Positions 1 to 9,154 of a DNA stretch of 64,000 nucleotides are shown one piece after another; the stretch's first letter is position 1; every line of letters begins with the position of its first letter. The notes below the pieces were generated by a model that did no database searches, was not told the origin of the DNA, and saw nothing but the letters and a program-made list of their open reading frames with translations. Source of the stretch: Mesostigma viride (lineage: Eukaryota; Streptophyta; Mesostigmatophyceae; Mesostigmatales; Mesostigmataceae); contig RPFO01000034.1 in assembly GCA_009746045.1 (NCBI GenBank), forward strand, positions 350,001-414,000, read 5' to 3'. Both the position numbers and the translations under genes were made by a program.

Positions 1-59
1 CGATACATTTGGTTAGGTGCATTCATGAACGAGCGGTGTATGGTTTGCGGCTGTTATTA

Positions 60-825
60 GACCCAAGTAGACCCGGTGGGGGCCAAGCCCCCTATTATTT
101 TAGACTCTACTATTGGAGACTCCTATTCAAGTCCGGCTGCTCTCTAAAGTCCCGTGCCCGTGGCCCGTCGCCCTAGTTGCCACTGGTGCTTCTGCTAAGG
201 GTTATTGGCACACGTCAAAATGTTGACTTTTCGTCCCGATTCTTCCGTCAAAATGTTGACTTTTGCCCCGGCGTTGGCGTGAGACTTTTCCTCCGTGCAG
301 GGTTTCACCCATATGTGGATGGGGCCACCCACATTTCATGTTGCTTGTGCTGTAAGCGCCCAAACCAGGTAGCTCTGTGTACATACAGGGTCTATGGCAT
401 TTCTGTAGTCGCATGATTGACGCAGTGGCCTTACCCAAAGTCAGGGTTGGCCCTGCCCCCCTCAATCATGCTCGTCAACAAGTTGACTTTTGACCAGTTC
501 GTGCGTGTCAAAATGTGGACTTCCGCAAAAAAAAATGGCATCAATGTGTTGACTGTTTACCCTAAAATGTTGACTTTCTTGTAGAATTTTTAGTGTTTGC
601 GTCAACATTTGACTAAAACATCCCGTTGGCAGAAGCACTGGTTGCCACTTACCCTGTGGCCCGTGGCTAGTGGCCTGTGGCTACCGTAGTTGCCCATCGC
701 CCATCGCCGCTGAATTTCCTTCCGTCCCTTTCTGATTGCCCGCGTTTATTAGTTGCCCGTAGCTAGTGGCCCGTCGCCCGTCGCCCGTCACCCGTATCCG
801 CTGAAATTCCTTCGGTCCCTTGTTC
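60..825 (+). repeat. Dispersed repeat E, copy 1 (low-complexity 'ccgtcgccc' type)
   Basis: This stretch begins with a segment around 'agactcctattcaagtccg', passes into degenerate short repeats of the type 'ttgcccgtagctagtggccc', and ends near 'tccttcggtcccttgttcg'. The same order, reverse complemented, recurs at about 41090-41570, so it is a dispersed family. A MITE at 185-640 interrupts this copy. No coding potential is visible. Confidence 0.6.
185..640. mobile_element. Non-autonomous TIR transposon (MITE) with 9-bp target duplication
   Basis: The element is flanked by the direct repeat gttgccact at 176-184 and 641-649. Its ends are inverted repeats (ggtgcttctgctaaggg at the left; cagtgcttctgccaacggg reading in from the right). 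The interior carries several copies of 'tgttgactttt' in both orientations near each end, like the subterminal repeats that transposases bind. A 9-bp duplication fits the Mutator superfamily (known 8-11 bp), but hAT-like origins are not excluded. It encodes nothing. Confidence 0.75.
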
Positions 826-882
826 GTAGTAAATTGCTCCACAAAAACTTGGAAAGCATGGTAATGGAAGAAAAATAATATC

Positions 883-955
883 GGGACTGACGGGGTTCGA
901 ACCCGCAACTTCCGCCTTGACAGGGCGGTGCTCTAACCAGTTGAACTACAATCCC
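883..955 (-). tRNA. trnD-GUC: tRNA-Asp(GUC), plastid/bacterial type
   Basis: A complete 73-nt cloverleaf reads on the minus strand: acceptor gggattg pairing with cagtccc, D-arm gttc/gagc, anticodon stem ccgcc/ggcgg with loop ctgtcaa (anticodon GTC), and T-loop ttcgaac with stem gcggg/cccgt. No CCA is encoded. The sequence is of the bacterial/plastid tRNA-Asp type and unlike eukaryotic cytosolic tRNA-Asp. No other plastid sequence is evident on either side, so it may be a short plastid-to-nucleus insertion. Whether it is transcribed is unknown. Confidence 0.9.
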
Positions 956-1161
956 ACAGTTGTTATTATGCTGCGCTTCGGAGAGGAGTCCGCCTTCGGT
1001 GGCGGCGCGCCTGGCGCTTCGTGCGGGTAGTATCCGCCAATCGTGGAATTTTGCAACCAACGCTCACCAAGTTTGCTTTATATTGGTTGTTAAGATCGTT
1101 CTTTATGCTGCGGACTTGATGGGTTGATGAGCAAGTTGGGTTGCCAGGGAGGCGGGGGGGG

Positions 1162-1371
1162 GGCAGGCAGGCAGGCAGGCAGGGAGGGAGGGAGGGAGGG
1201 AGGGAGGGAGGGAGGGAGGGAGGGAGGGAGGGAGGGAGGGAGGGAGGGAGGGAGGGAGGGAGGGAGGGAGGGAGGGAGGGAGGGAGGGAGGGAGGGAGGG
1301 AGGGAGGGAGGGAGGAGGGAGGGAGGGAGGGAGGGAGGGAGGGAGGGAGGGAGGGAGGGAGGGAGGGAGGC
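1162..1371. repeat. (GGCA)n/(GGGA)n microsatellite
   Basis: A short GGCA run is followed by an almost pure GGGA tetranucleotide array of nearly 190 bp, with one phase break near 1313. The period is not a multiple of three and all frames stay open on both strands, so long reading frames here are artefacts. Confidence 0.97.
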
Positions 1372-1537
1372 TGGCTTTGGGAAATATCTTTCAACAATGG
1401 TGGACTTCTTTTCCATGCTTTTCGCAATATATAGGGAAGATCTTCCTTGTATTGGCTCTTATAATATTGTGTTCCAGCTGTCACTAAGAGCAGGTTTTCG
1501 CAAAACCAACCCGTTAGTGAAATGGTGATGTGATGGC

Positions 1538-2071
1538 GTGCAGGGAGATAGTGTGCAGAGCTATGTTGTCTTATCAAGGCCACATCCTGCCCAGGCTTGG
1601 CTTCACGGGGGTCCGAACCAGATGTATCCCATCAGGCCCGCCACTCCACTAGTCACATGCCATGGTCTTATTCTCCTTACTGGGATGATGTTCGTCCTTG
1701 GCATTGGCATCCATACTACAGCTTCACAAAGGCAACCCATTTTGAAAGTGGGATGGGATGTGAAAATGTTGAACCTTAGCGTTATTTGGTTGCTCACTGG
1801 TTACCTGGATGCCCATCGGTTCCTCCAACCTGGCCAACGCCTGCAGGGTCTTGTGGAGGACCGGCGCTCGGTGCCCCGCAAGCTGGCGTCCTGGGTCTCC
1901 CGCCACGTGTTTGGAAAGGATGACTGCCCCGTCGGCTTTTACCACGACCCCATGACGGACGCGTGCGTGCCCATGTGCGCACCAGGTTACCTGTATGACG
2001 CCAGGACCAAGCGCTGCGTTCCTGCGGGGAAGCTGAAGCATCGGATGGCCGAGGAGGCCAGGCTAAGCTGA
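1538..2071 (+). CDS. Possible terminal exon of a cysteine-repeat protein (partial gene)
   Basis: The family is not recognised. The reading frame is 177 residues, but only the GC-rich last 75 codons (about 1847-2071) look like coding sequence. They follow a good splice acceptor (cctgcag ending at 1846) in frame, so the true gene may begin further upstream in exons I cannot place. The C-terminal part holds two tandem repeats of about 18 residues with the pattern C-P/A-x-G-F/Y-x-x-D-x-x-T-x-x-C-V-P, followed by a basic tail ending at TGA. Such short Cys repeats occur in secreted or disulphide-rich proteins; this is inference. No signal peptide can be assigned because the start is unknown. Confidence 0.35.
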   Translation: MQGDSVQSYVVLSRPHPAQAWLHGGPNQMYPIRPATPLVTCHGLILLTGMMFVLGIGIHTTASQRQPILKVGWDVKMLNLSVIWLLTGYLDAHRFLQPGQRLQGLVEDRRSVPRKLASWVSRHVFGKDDCPVGFYHDPMTDACVPMCAPGYLYDARTKRCVPAGKLKHRMAEEARLS

Positions 2072-2084
2072 CTGGCTTGATTGT

Positions 2085-2769
2085 AGGATTAGGCGGCTTC
2101 GTTAGTTGATCGGATATCCACCCCCATGGGCTGTTGGTAATTTGATGGTGGAGAACTAGGAATAATCGGCAGTTTTTTAGTGGCGAGTCCATGTGTTGTA
2201 TAAAGTGATGATTTGGATATCAGTGAGACAACTTGGATATGGATGTACAACTCTACAGCAGTTTGGAACATGGAATGGATATGAAATATGAGAATTGTAA
2301 GTTATTTGGCCGATCGATGTAATGCAGGTCTATCGAGATATTGTGATCAATTGAGATAATGCAGGTCGATACTCTATCAATACAATAGCAACCGGCCAGA
2401 CCTACATTATTATGCCACCCGGTCAGCCACCTTTAATTACGCACTTCCCGCCATTTTCCCTGCATGCAGGTCTTCCTACAGAGTGCCACGCGGCTTCCAT
2501 GGTCTTCACGCCTTTCCTCGATCTCAGACGACTACTCGGCTAGTCCTCACATGCATGCATGCATGCATGCATGCACGACGTTGAATCGCCATGCGTCCAT
2601 GAATGTTGTTTCACCTAGCTGTTGCCAAGGTTGTCGCTCGGGAATGATGTGTTAAAATCGCACCAACAAGTAAGTCGATCACATGGCTATCTCTGCGCAT
2701 GGGTGGTCAAACATCATGATTTGGGCCGCGGTCAGTGCCCGCAACCCTGTAACTCGAAACTAGATAGCC
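2085..2769. other. Intergenic, no gene seen
   Basis: AT-rich sequence with a (CATG)n run near 2551-2573. The last 80 bases, together with 4733-4780, match a repeat seen again near 11630-11730, which provides an uninterrupted version of the site where the element at 2781-4721 inserted. Confidence 0.6.
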
Positions 2770-2780
2770 AGATTATCCAT

Positions 2781-4721
2781 TAATTAATTAATTAATTATC
2801 AACATCACTCCGTTGGGAGTCAATGTAGCACATATCCCTGAGAAGGGGCATATGGCTTTAAATACATCCTAGGCTACTTCATGCAAGGGTGGGAATGTAA
2901 GCAACACTTGCTCTAGGTGCCGCAAGGGCACCGGCACCACCATGCTGTCTCAGGTTCAACCCAGCTAAGGGGATCCTGGCACGGGGGAGGAAGATCATCA
3001 TGGCTATGCAAGGGCTAGGGCATGGCTTCTCGACAGAGAGCATCTCTCTGCATGGCATAGCATGGCTAAGTTCTTAATGCAACATCCATGGGGGTCCCAT
3101 TATAGACAAAGCATGGCTAAATGTTGAAGGCATCATCCATGGGGGCCATTATGGGCGCACATGCGCGTGGGCCACATGCTAGGCTAAGCCTTACTAATCT
3201 ACACTACTGGTATATATATTCCTAGTCTGAGGTGGCAGGAGGGGGCTGCCAGGGCTTGTGGTCAACGTGGATGACCGCCCCCCTCCAGTATACCGGCTTC
3301 CCCCTTGCGCTCTGCCGGAGCTGAAGGTAGGCCGGCCATAGCTCGCGTCGCCGTTGTTGCTGGGCCAGGGTCAAGTCGTCGTCCAGCGTGAAGCGAGTCT
3401 CCGAGAGCTTCTTGCGGCATTTAAGGAACGCCAGCTTGTCCGCCATGTACTTAAAGGTGAGGAGCACGGGGGCCGGGCCAGCCTTCCCCCGCGCGCGGGG
3501 GAGGCGGACAGCCGACATGTCCAGCTCACCAGTGAGTAACATGGGGGCAAGAATGGCGCGCTTAAATGCCTCAAGAAGGCTCGTGGAGGTCTCACCTGCC
3601 TGCTGGTCGAAGTGCTTGACGATGACATTGTGGCTGCGCCGGGCGATGTCGGCTTCCTCGCGAAGGTCGAGGGCTTGTTGCTTGAGTTGTGCCGAGATGG
3701 TGGAGGTGGTGGAGGTGGTGTGCTGCTTAAGCAAGTCCGCCCAGGTGGAGGGAGCATCGCCGGCCGAGCCAGCAGGCGCCGGCTGGGCGGCGATGTCCTT
3801 CACCGCCTGGGCGGTGAGGCCGGCGGTGTCATGCAAGCTCTCAAGGGCGTTGGCGGTGGCTTGAAGGCGTTGGTCGAGGTCGAGGAGCTGGGCTTTGATG
3901 TCGGCAGTGGAGGCGGAAATGGCCGTGGAGGTGGAGGCGGCGGCGGTGGAAATGTGAGGAAGTTCAGCAGTCAGCGTGCCGCCGATTGCTGCTATGTCGG
4001 CAGCAAGGGGGGTCACGTGCTGCTGAAAGGCTTCCGTGAGGATGGAGCGGAGGGTGGGGACGGAAAGGGGTGGAGCCCAGATCTCGCCGTCAGAGCGCTG
4101 GAGAAGGGAGTTGAGGATGGCGTGCTGGAGATGGGGGCGGACGCAGCCGGACAGCCCGTAGATGTTGGCCCAGCGGCTGCCGTCCGGGGCGAGGAGGCGA
4201 TTGATGGAGTGGAAATGGAGGCACAGGTCGTAAAGCGAAGCGTAATCCCCGAAGAAGATGCAGCGCAGAGCATCGGTCGGAGAAATGGTGGCCCAGTCGT
4301 AATCTGCGACCTTGAAAGGCCGGGGCCGAAAGCTCGGTTCTGGGCGTGAAGACCCTCCTGTGTCGTCGGCTGGGCGGGTGCGCTTGGGGTCAGGCGATGC
4401 AGATGGCGAGGCGTTAAGCCCGGGGGGTTGCTGGACGACCACCAGTGCACGACTAGTGTCATCGCCGCCTGCCGGACCTGAAGGCGAAGCTGCAGCCTGA
4501 GCTGCAGAATTTTCATTGCCGAGCGCAGCCGCCAGGCTGCGTTGCGTCGAGGCGCGTTTGTGCGCCATATATTGCGTTTTAGATTCGGAAAATTATATCA
4601 GCATGTGCGTCTTAGAAAGACGAAGCGATAGTGATATTCACGGCTAAATTCGGTGCTCAAACGTGAAAGTTATGAGCTCCGACAGCCATGGCTACCTCGT
4701 GGCCGGAATTTTGTGTTATGG
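2781..4721 (-). mobile_element. ORF1-only non-LTR retroposon A1, full length with TSD
   Basis: The element is bounded by an 11-bp direct repeat, agattatccat, at 2770-2780 and 4722-4732. Read on the minus strand it has a 153-nt leader, one intact ORF (3222-4568), a 3' untranslated region of about 430 nt with a terminal stem-loop (2807-2820), and a (TTAA)n tail at 2781-2798. There is no reverse transcriptase or endonuclease region between the ORF and the tail. The layout resembles mammalian HAL1 elements, which keep only ORF1 of a LINE. Confidence 0.88.
3222..4568 (-). CDS. LINE ORF1-like RNA-binding protein (element A1)
   Basis: Intact 448-residue ORF. The N-terminal 90 residues are low-complexity and start MAHKRASTQRSLAAALGNEN. 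The middle (about 180-300) is Ala/Leu/Gln-rich with heptad-like spacing and probably forms a coiled coil. The C-terminal 150 residues match the layout of LINE ORF1 proteins: an RRM-like segment around NVIVKHF and VLLTFKYMADKLAFL, then a C-terminal domain around TLDDDLTLAQQQRRRELWP and KPVYWRGAVIHV. Known ORF1 proteins of this type bind element RNA in ribonucleoprotein particles. A second intact homologue is at 6904-8298 and broken relatives are at 17459-17782, 18229-19550 and 22064-23463. The start is the first Met of a conserved N-terminus shared with the homologue. Confidence 0.85.
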   Translation of the reverse strand: MAHKRASTQRSLAAALGNENSAAQAAASPSGPAGGDDTSRALVVVQQPPGLNASPSASPDPKRTRPADDTGGSSRPEPSFRPRPFKVADYDWATISPTDALRCIFFGDYASLYDLCLHFHSINRLLAPDGSRWANIYGLSGCVRPHLQHAILNSLLQRSDGEIWAPPLSVPTLRSILTEAFQQHVTPLAADIAAIGGTLTAELPHISTAAASTSTAISASTADIKAQLLDLDQRLQATANALESLHDTAGLTAQAVKDIAAQPAPAGSAGDAPSTWADLLKQHTTSTTSTISAQLKQQALDLREEADIARRSHNVIVKHFDQQAGETSTSLLEAFKRAILAPMLLTGELDMSAVRLPRARGKAGPAPVLLTFKYMADKLAFLKCRKKLSETRFTLDDDLTLAQQQRRRELWPAYLQLRQSARGKPVYWRGAVIHVDHKPWQPPPATSD

Positions 4722-5106
4722 AGATTATCCATCCCATCCCATATCCCATTTCCATCCCACACTCAGGACTTCAGTATTAATGAATCAGACTCGTGCTCCC
4801 GTTGGGGAGTCACGGAGCATTAACCCCGATGGATGGGTGGATGGGTGCAAACAGTCCTAGGTACCGGTCTAATCTATCGACAACAGCTATCTACAACATC
4901 TATCTGCAAAATCTATCAACATCAACTCTACCCAAGGGGACCTGTCTGGCGTGCTTCCCGTATCAAGGAGACGACCCGTATGTTTGCACACGCGGGCGCT
5001 TCCCCACGGGAGGGGGCTCGTTGTCCTCGATCTATGACCTGGGCCCACTCGGCCTTGTCCATCATCTTTGTCCAAATCACGGAGAGGCCTAGGCCCCCCA
5101 TGTCCT

Positions 5107-5483
5107 CTACGAGCTTTTCTTTGAAGGTGCGGGCCTTGCAGCGCGTCTAGCATCACGGGGCCCAGCCCACGTAAGGAGGTGCCGGCCAGGCTGAGCTGGG
5201 CGCAGTCCCGCGGGGGGGCCACGTGAGGTGTCTACCTGGTTGGTGCGAGCTAAGTGCCCTACTAGCCGCAGGCGCCGCTGCTGAATGGTGCTGGTGATAT
5301 ATGGCATGCCGAGGTACAGGTCACCGCATTGCGAACATGAGCAGCATATCCTACTCTGAAAATGGAGCGCAGCATGTTGGTGACCGCGCCGTCCAGCTTG
5401 CGGGCCAGGTCGGCTGTGAGGGTCCACGTCTCGGCCCTATACGTAAGAACAGGAAGGACGAGGACCTTAAAGGCTATGCCCAT
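5107..5483 (-). pseudogene. C-terminal fragment of LINE reverse transcriptase (family B)
   Basis: The minus-strand frame around 5262-5483 reads FKVLVLPVLTYRAETWTLT followed by LARKLDGAVTNMLRSIFRVG; another frame continues with IQQRRLRLVGHLART. These are typical of the region after the reverse transcriptase palm in RTE/Jockey-like LINEs (LTYGxExWTLT ... GHxxR). Catalytic motifs are absent. At least one frameshift separates the two halves, so this is a remnant. Confidence 0.75.
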
Positions 5484-5490
5484 TTGAAGC

Positions 5491-6520
5491 CTATTGTACC
5501 GCGAGGCCGCGAGGGTGTGCCCTTACTGGGCGCCCTCCATACCCGGGACGTGCGTGGACGATGATGATGCAGCTGGGGCGTGCTTGGGACGGCCCGGCTT
5601 GTGCCGGCCGCTTGTTAGGAGCCTGCACATCCGTGCGCTGACCGTCGATGAAGAGCACGGGGGTGTCGTTGACGAGGCGGACGTAGACCTTAGTGCCATC
5701 GCGCCTGGCCTGGACGGCTGCGTCGCTGCCCAGCAAACCGTTCTTGATGACTAGCTGGGCCGGGGAGAGTAGGTCGTCGAGGCTCGGCGCGTTTCTCCCG
5801 CCCAGGAGCTTGCGGGCCTGGAGTACTTTCACCTTGCTGGCCACATTCGCGAAGGTCACCCGGATGGGGCCAGGCTGGCCCGCCATCCAGGCTGCCGACT
5901 CAATGCGGATGCGTTCGTTGCCCAAACGCAGCCGGCCCGCAATGAGGCTGTGGTGCAGGCGTTGTGCTAGCATCAGGTCCGTTTCTGGGTGCTGCGCGAC
6001 CTCGAAATACCGGACCAAGTGCTATACTGCGTGAGCGCTGGTTCTCCTCGACAGCGGTCTTGTGGGCTGCAGCCCCCCTTCGTGCGGCATCCGCCATCAG
6101 GTTGGCAATGTCCGTCTGCTTCACCATGTTAGCGTAGCTGGTAGGTGCGGGGGCGCCGCTGGCTGGGGCGAGCTGGCCAGGGCGGCCTTTACCTCGGCCA
6201 TGCTGGAGTGGATCTCAGCTGTGTCCTGACGGATAGCAGTGGACAGGGCGCCGAGCTGGGCTGCCATGTCCTCAACCAGTTCTTATTGAGCTGAAGCAGG
6301 CCTGCTTCCGGGGAAGCAATGGGGGTGCTGGCGGTGCCGTGCTCGGCGTCCTCGAAAGCGGCAACGAGTGCCCGGAGGCAAGGGGCCTGCGCGTAGCTCA
6401 GGAAAACAGAAAGACGAAGCTGGGGCAGCTCCAGATCGGGAATGTCGTCCACTGGAATGGTGTCGCCGGACGTGCCAGGAAGATAGATCGCAATGTTGTT
6501 GGCGGCCAGGTGGTGCAGGA
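5491..6520 (-). pseudogene. ORF1 of LINE family B, C-terminal part, frameshifted
   Basis: Two minus-strand frames together give an ORF1-like product. About 6189-6520 reads into NNIAIYLPGTSGDTIPVDD and continues the frame broken off at 8377 by element A2. After a frameshift, 5491-6018 contains MVRYFEVAQHPETDLMLAQ, then GPIRVTFANVASKVKVLQAR (RRM-like end), then a basic C-terminal domain. Frameshifts near 6020-6200 make this copy non-functional. Confidence 0.65.
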
Positions 6521-6521
6521 T

Positions 6522-8376
6522 TAATTAATTAATTAATTAAAATCATAGCTCCGTGGGGAGCATATGTAACACATAGCCCTGAGAAAGGGGCATCTATGGG
6601 TTTGTAATACAATCAGGGCGACAACCTGCGGGTGTAGGCACCTGCACCTCCATGATGGTTCATGCCTCCTAAACAAGCACAGGCACCCAGGGGGGGCTTG
6701 AGGAGAGGGCCTAGAAGGCCTGCATGACATATGGGGTGGAAGGTATGTGGCTAGGCTATAGCTAGCGGGTACACATGGCCTCTCAGCAGGGAGTAACTCC
6801 CTGCATGGGCAAAGCATGACTCGACATTGCTACGGCTATTGCAAGGGCGGGTGTGGGCCCATCACGTAGGCATACATGGCCACGTCACTAGAAGCTTTCT
6901 AGTCTACACTACTGCTATATATTCCCTAGGCTGGGGTGGCTGGGGTGGCGCTGGGGTTGCAGGGGTCGCCTGCCAGGGCTTGTGGGCGACGTAGATGTCC
7001 GCCCCCTTCCAGTAGACCGGCTTCTGCCCCGCCGTCTGCCGAAGCTGGAGGTAGGTCGGCCATAACTCCCGTCGCCGTTGTTGCTGCGTCAAGGTCAAGT
7101 CGTCGTCCAGCGTGTAGGCGGTCCCCCCAAGCCGCTTGCGACACTTGAGGAACTCCATCTTATCCGCCATGGTGTCAAAGGTGAGGAGCAAGGGGGAGGG
7201 GCCGGCCTTACCCCGCGAGCGGGGAAGGCGGGTCACCCCCCGCGGCTTGCCCTTACCAGTGATAGCCATGGGGACAAGGATTTTGTTCTCAAACGCCAGG
7301 GCAAGGGTCTCGGAGGTCTCGTCCTGCAGCGGGTCGAAGTGCTTGACTATGACGTTAAGGCTGCGCTTGGCGAGCTCGGCCTCCTCGCGGAGGTCCAGCG
7401 TCTGCTGCTTAAGCTGGGCGGCGACGGCGGAGGTGGTGGAGGTGGCGTGTTGCTTAAGCATGTCCGCCCAGGTCGGGATGGGAGGAGCATCGCCGGCAGG
7501 GCCAGCAGGGGCTGGCCGAGCGGCGATGTCCTTCACCGCCTGGGCAGTGATGCCGGCGGTGTTCTGCAAGCATTCGATGGCTATGGCGTTGTCCTGCAGG
7601 CGCTTGTCGATGGCGAGAAGCTGGGCCGTGAGGGCGTCGGTTGTGGTGGAGGTGGAGGCGAGGAGCTTGGAGGTGGCGGTGGTGGTGGAGGAGAGGATGG
7701 GAAGCTCGGCAGCCAACGTGCCGCCCATGGCCGCCACATCTGCGGCCAGGGGTGTCACGTGCTGTTCGATGGCGTTGTTGATGATGGAGCGAATTTCGGA
7801 GGTGGAGGGGGGGGCCCAGATGTCGGCGACAGAGCGCCCTAGGAGGCAGCAGAGGGCGAGGAGCTGAAGGCGGGGGCGGGAGTAGCTGGACAGATCCGAC
7901 GGGGAATCCATGCGGGTAGGCATAATGATGCGGCCTTGGACGTAAAAGTGCTTGCCCAGGGCAAGAAGCGAGGTGCGCGACCCGAAGAACACGGCGTTCA
8001 TAAACTGGATGGGATTGGCGCGGCCTTGTGTCCACCATGTAGCTGATTTGACGTCAAAGTCTATTGCTTTCCAGTCCGGCTCGTCAGGGGGCGGATGCTC
8101 AGGGCGGCTACGCTTAGGCTCTGGCGATGCAGAGGGCGAGGCAAGTCCGTGAGGGGGCTGGGCAACCACCAGTGCACGACTAGTGTCACCATTGCCGTCC
8201 GGGCTTGAGGGCGAGTCTGCTGCCGGGGCTGCAGACGTATTTTCATTGCCGAGCGCAGCCGCCAGGCTGCGTTGCGTCGAGGCGCGTTTATTCGCCATAT
8301 AGTGCGTTATAGCTTTGGAAAATTATAGCAGCATGTGCGTCTAAGAAAGACGAAGCGATTGTGATACTCAGTTATT
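6522..8376 (-). mobile_element. ORF1-only non-LTR retroposon A2, full length with TSD, inserted in LINE B
   Basis: Bounded by a 12-bp direct repeat, gtggtgcaggat, at 6510-6521 and 8377-8388. On the minus strand: a leader of 78 nt, ORF 6904-8298, a 3' UTR with a terminal stem-loop at 6548-6561, and a (TTAA)n tail next to 6522. It split the ORF1 of LINE B: the codons for AQAILHH lie on one side and LAANNIAIYLP on the other. It contains no reverse transcriptase. Confidence 0.9.
6904..8298 (-). CDS. LINE ORF1-like RNA-binding protein (element A2)
   Basis: Intact 464-residue ORF homologous over its whole length to 3222-4568. It has the same N-terminus (MANKRASTQRSLAAALGNEN), a Ser/Pro-rich region with PSASPEPKRSRP, and a probable coiled coil (about 190-310). 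The RRM-like part is around LNVIVKHFD and LLTFDTMADKMEFLKCRK, and the C-terminal domain around TLDDDLTLTQQQRRRELWP and KPVYWKGADIYV. By family analogy it would bind its RNA in a retrotransposition particle; no enzymatic motif is present. Two independently inserted, diverged copies with uninterrupted frames suggest the protein is needed for mobility; this is inference. Confidence 0.85.
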   Translation of the reverse strand: MANKRASTQRSLAAALGNENTSAAPAADSPSSPDGNGDTSRALVVAQPPHGLASPSASPEPKRSRPEHPPPDEPDWKAIDFDVKSATWWTQGRANPIQFMNAVFFGSRTSLLALGKHFYVQGRIIMPTRMDSPSDLSSYSRPRLQLLALCCLLGRSVADIWAPPSTSEIRSIINNAIEQHVTPLAADVAAMGGTLAAELPILSSTTTATSKLLASTSTTTDALTAQLLAIDKRLQDNAIAIECLQNTAGITAQAVKDIAARPAPAGPAGDAPPIPTWADMLKQHATSTTSAVAAQLKQQTLDLREEAELAKRSLNVIVKHFDPLQDETSETLALAFENKILVPMAITGKGKPRGVTRLPRSRGKAGPSPLLLTFDTMADKMEFLKCRKRLGGTAYTLDDDLTLTQQQRRRELWPTYLQLRQTAGQKPVYWKGADIYVAHKPWQATPATPAPPQPPQPREYIAVV

Positions 8377-8750
8377 GTGGTGCAGGATAGCCTGCGCTTG
8401 CTCGGCGGTGACCGAAAAGAACCGGTGCTCGGATACATCCTCGCCAGGCATGAAGTCCGCTGCCGGGGTTGAAAGATCAGCGTCGTCGGTAGCGTCGATC
8501 GTCGATGGCGTCGTCAATGGGGGTGTCCTCGCTGGGTTTAGAAGACGATGGCGGAGGGATCTGGCTCTCCATCTCGTCGGCTGGGGTGAAGCAAAGCCGC
8601 TTGGAGGAGGCGGTAATGGCTGCCGCGTTTGCCGGTGGCTGGGTCGCAATGGTTTCCACAGCGTCGACTAGTTGCGTAATGGTGTGAGGCGCTGAATCCT
8701 CCCCATCGGCGGGGGAATGGGAGGCGGCTGACGGTGATTCGATCCGCCAT
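8377..8750 (-). pseudogene. N-terminal part of ORF1 of LINE B, separated by insertion A2
   Basis: Minus-strand frames begin MADRITVSRLPFP at 8750 and end in the frame ...FFSVTAEQAQAILHH at the A2 insertion site. At least one frame change occurs within the segment. The continuation lies at 6520 downwards. Confidence 0.6.
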
Positions 8751-8965
8751 GGCTGGTTTCCGGAAAATACGAACCCTGCTTGTGCTGCGTTTTATGATAT
8801 TGCGCTAAATCTTGGGCGATGGCGGCTGAAAATTATATCATCGTGTTCGTCATCAAAAGGCGCGTCTACTGCAATTTACCCGACCAAATTTCATGCCCAG
8901 ATGTAAAAGTTATGAGCATTCTCGGCACCCATAGCTCGTCACACCGTTTCTGCCTCCACATTACA

Positions 8966-9110
8966 GACAAAAAGCCGTTATCTTGTCCGCGTGTTCGAGT
9001 CGTTCAGGATGATGTATATGAATGGTGATGGAAATGTGTAGCCTTGTTCGTTGAAATTATGGCTGGCTTACGTGTAGAACGACTAGACTAGATGACCTAG
9101 ACGAGATGTT
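8966..9110 (+). repeat. Partial copy of dispersed repeat J
   Basis: Matches the inner part of the J elements at 21076-21525 and 21616-21951 ('cgttatcttgtccgcgtgtt' through 'ctagatgacctagacg'). The left end of J is missing. Confidence 0.65.
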
Positions 9111-9154
9111 ATAATTTAATTCAATTTTAATGACGATCCAACACTGGATATTAA

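Larger units (their letters stand above)
4783..8950 (-). mobile_element. Non-LTR retrotransposon B, internally deleted and interrupted
   Basis: Read on the minus strand: a leader (about 8950-8751), the ORF1 start at 8750, interruption by element A2 (6522-8376), the ORF1 remainder to 5491, then directly the last part of an ORF2 reverse transcriptase (about 5483-5107), and a 3' UTR ending in a stem-loop at 4796-4809. Most of ORF2 is missing, so ORF1 is joined nearly directly to the ORF2 C-terminus. The leader motif 'gttatgagcattctcgg' recurs at 59080-59096. The outer boundaries are approximate; I found no clear TSD. Confidence 0.7.

Noticed and set aside
966-1583. Long frames on both strands through the GGGA array (Pro/Leu/Ser and Gly/Arg/Glu repeats)
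   Set aside because: They arise from the tetranucleotide repeat, which keeps all frames open; nothing outside the repeat supports a gene.
3354-4349. Plus-strand frames opposite ORF1 of element A1 (Gly/Val-rich)
   Set aside because: Shadows of the minus-strand ORF1; composition follows the GC-rich complementary codons.
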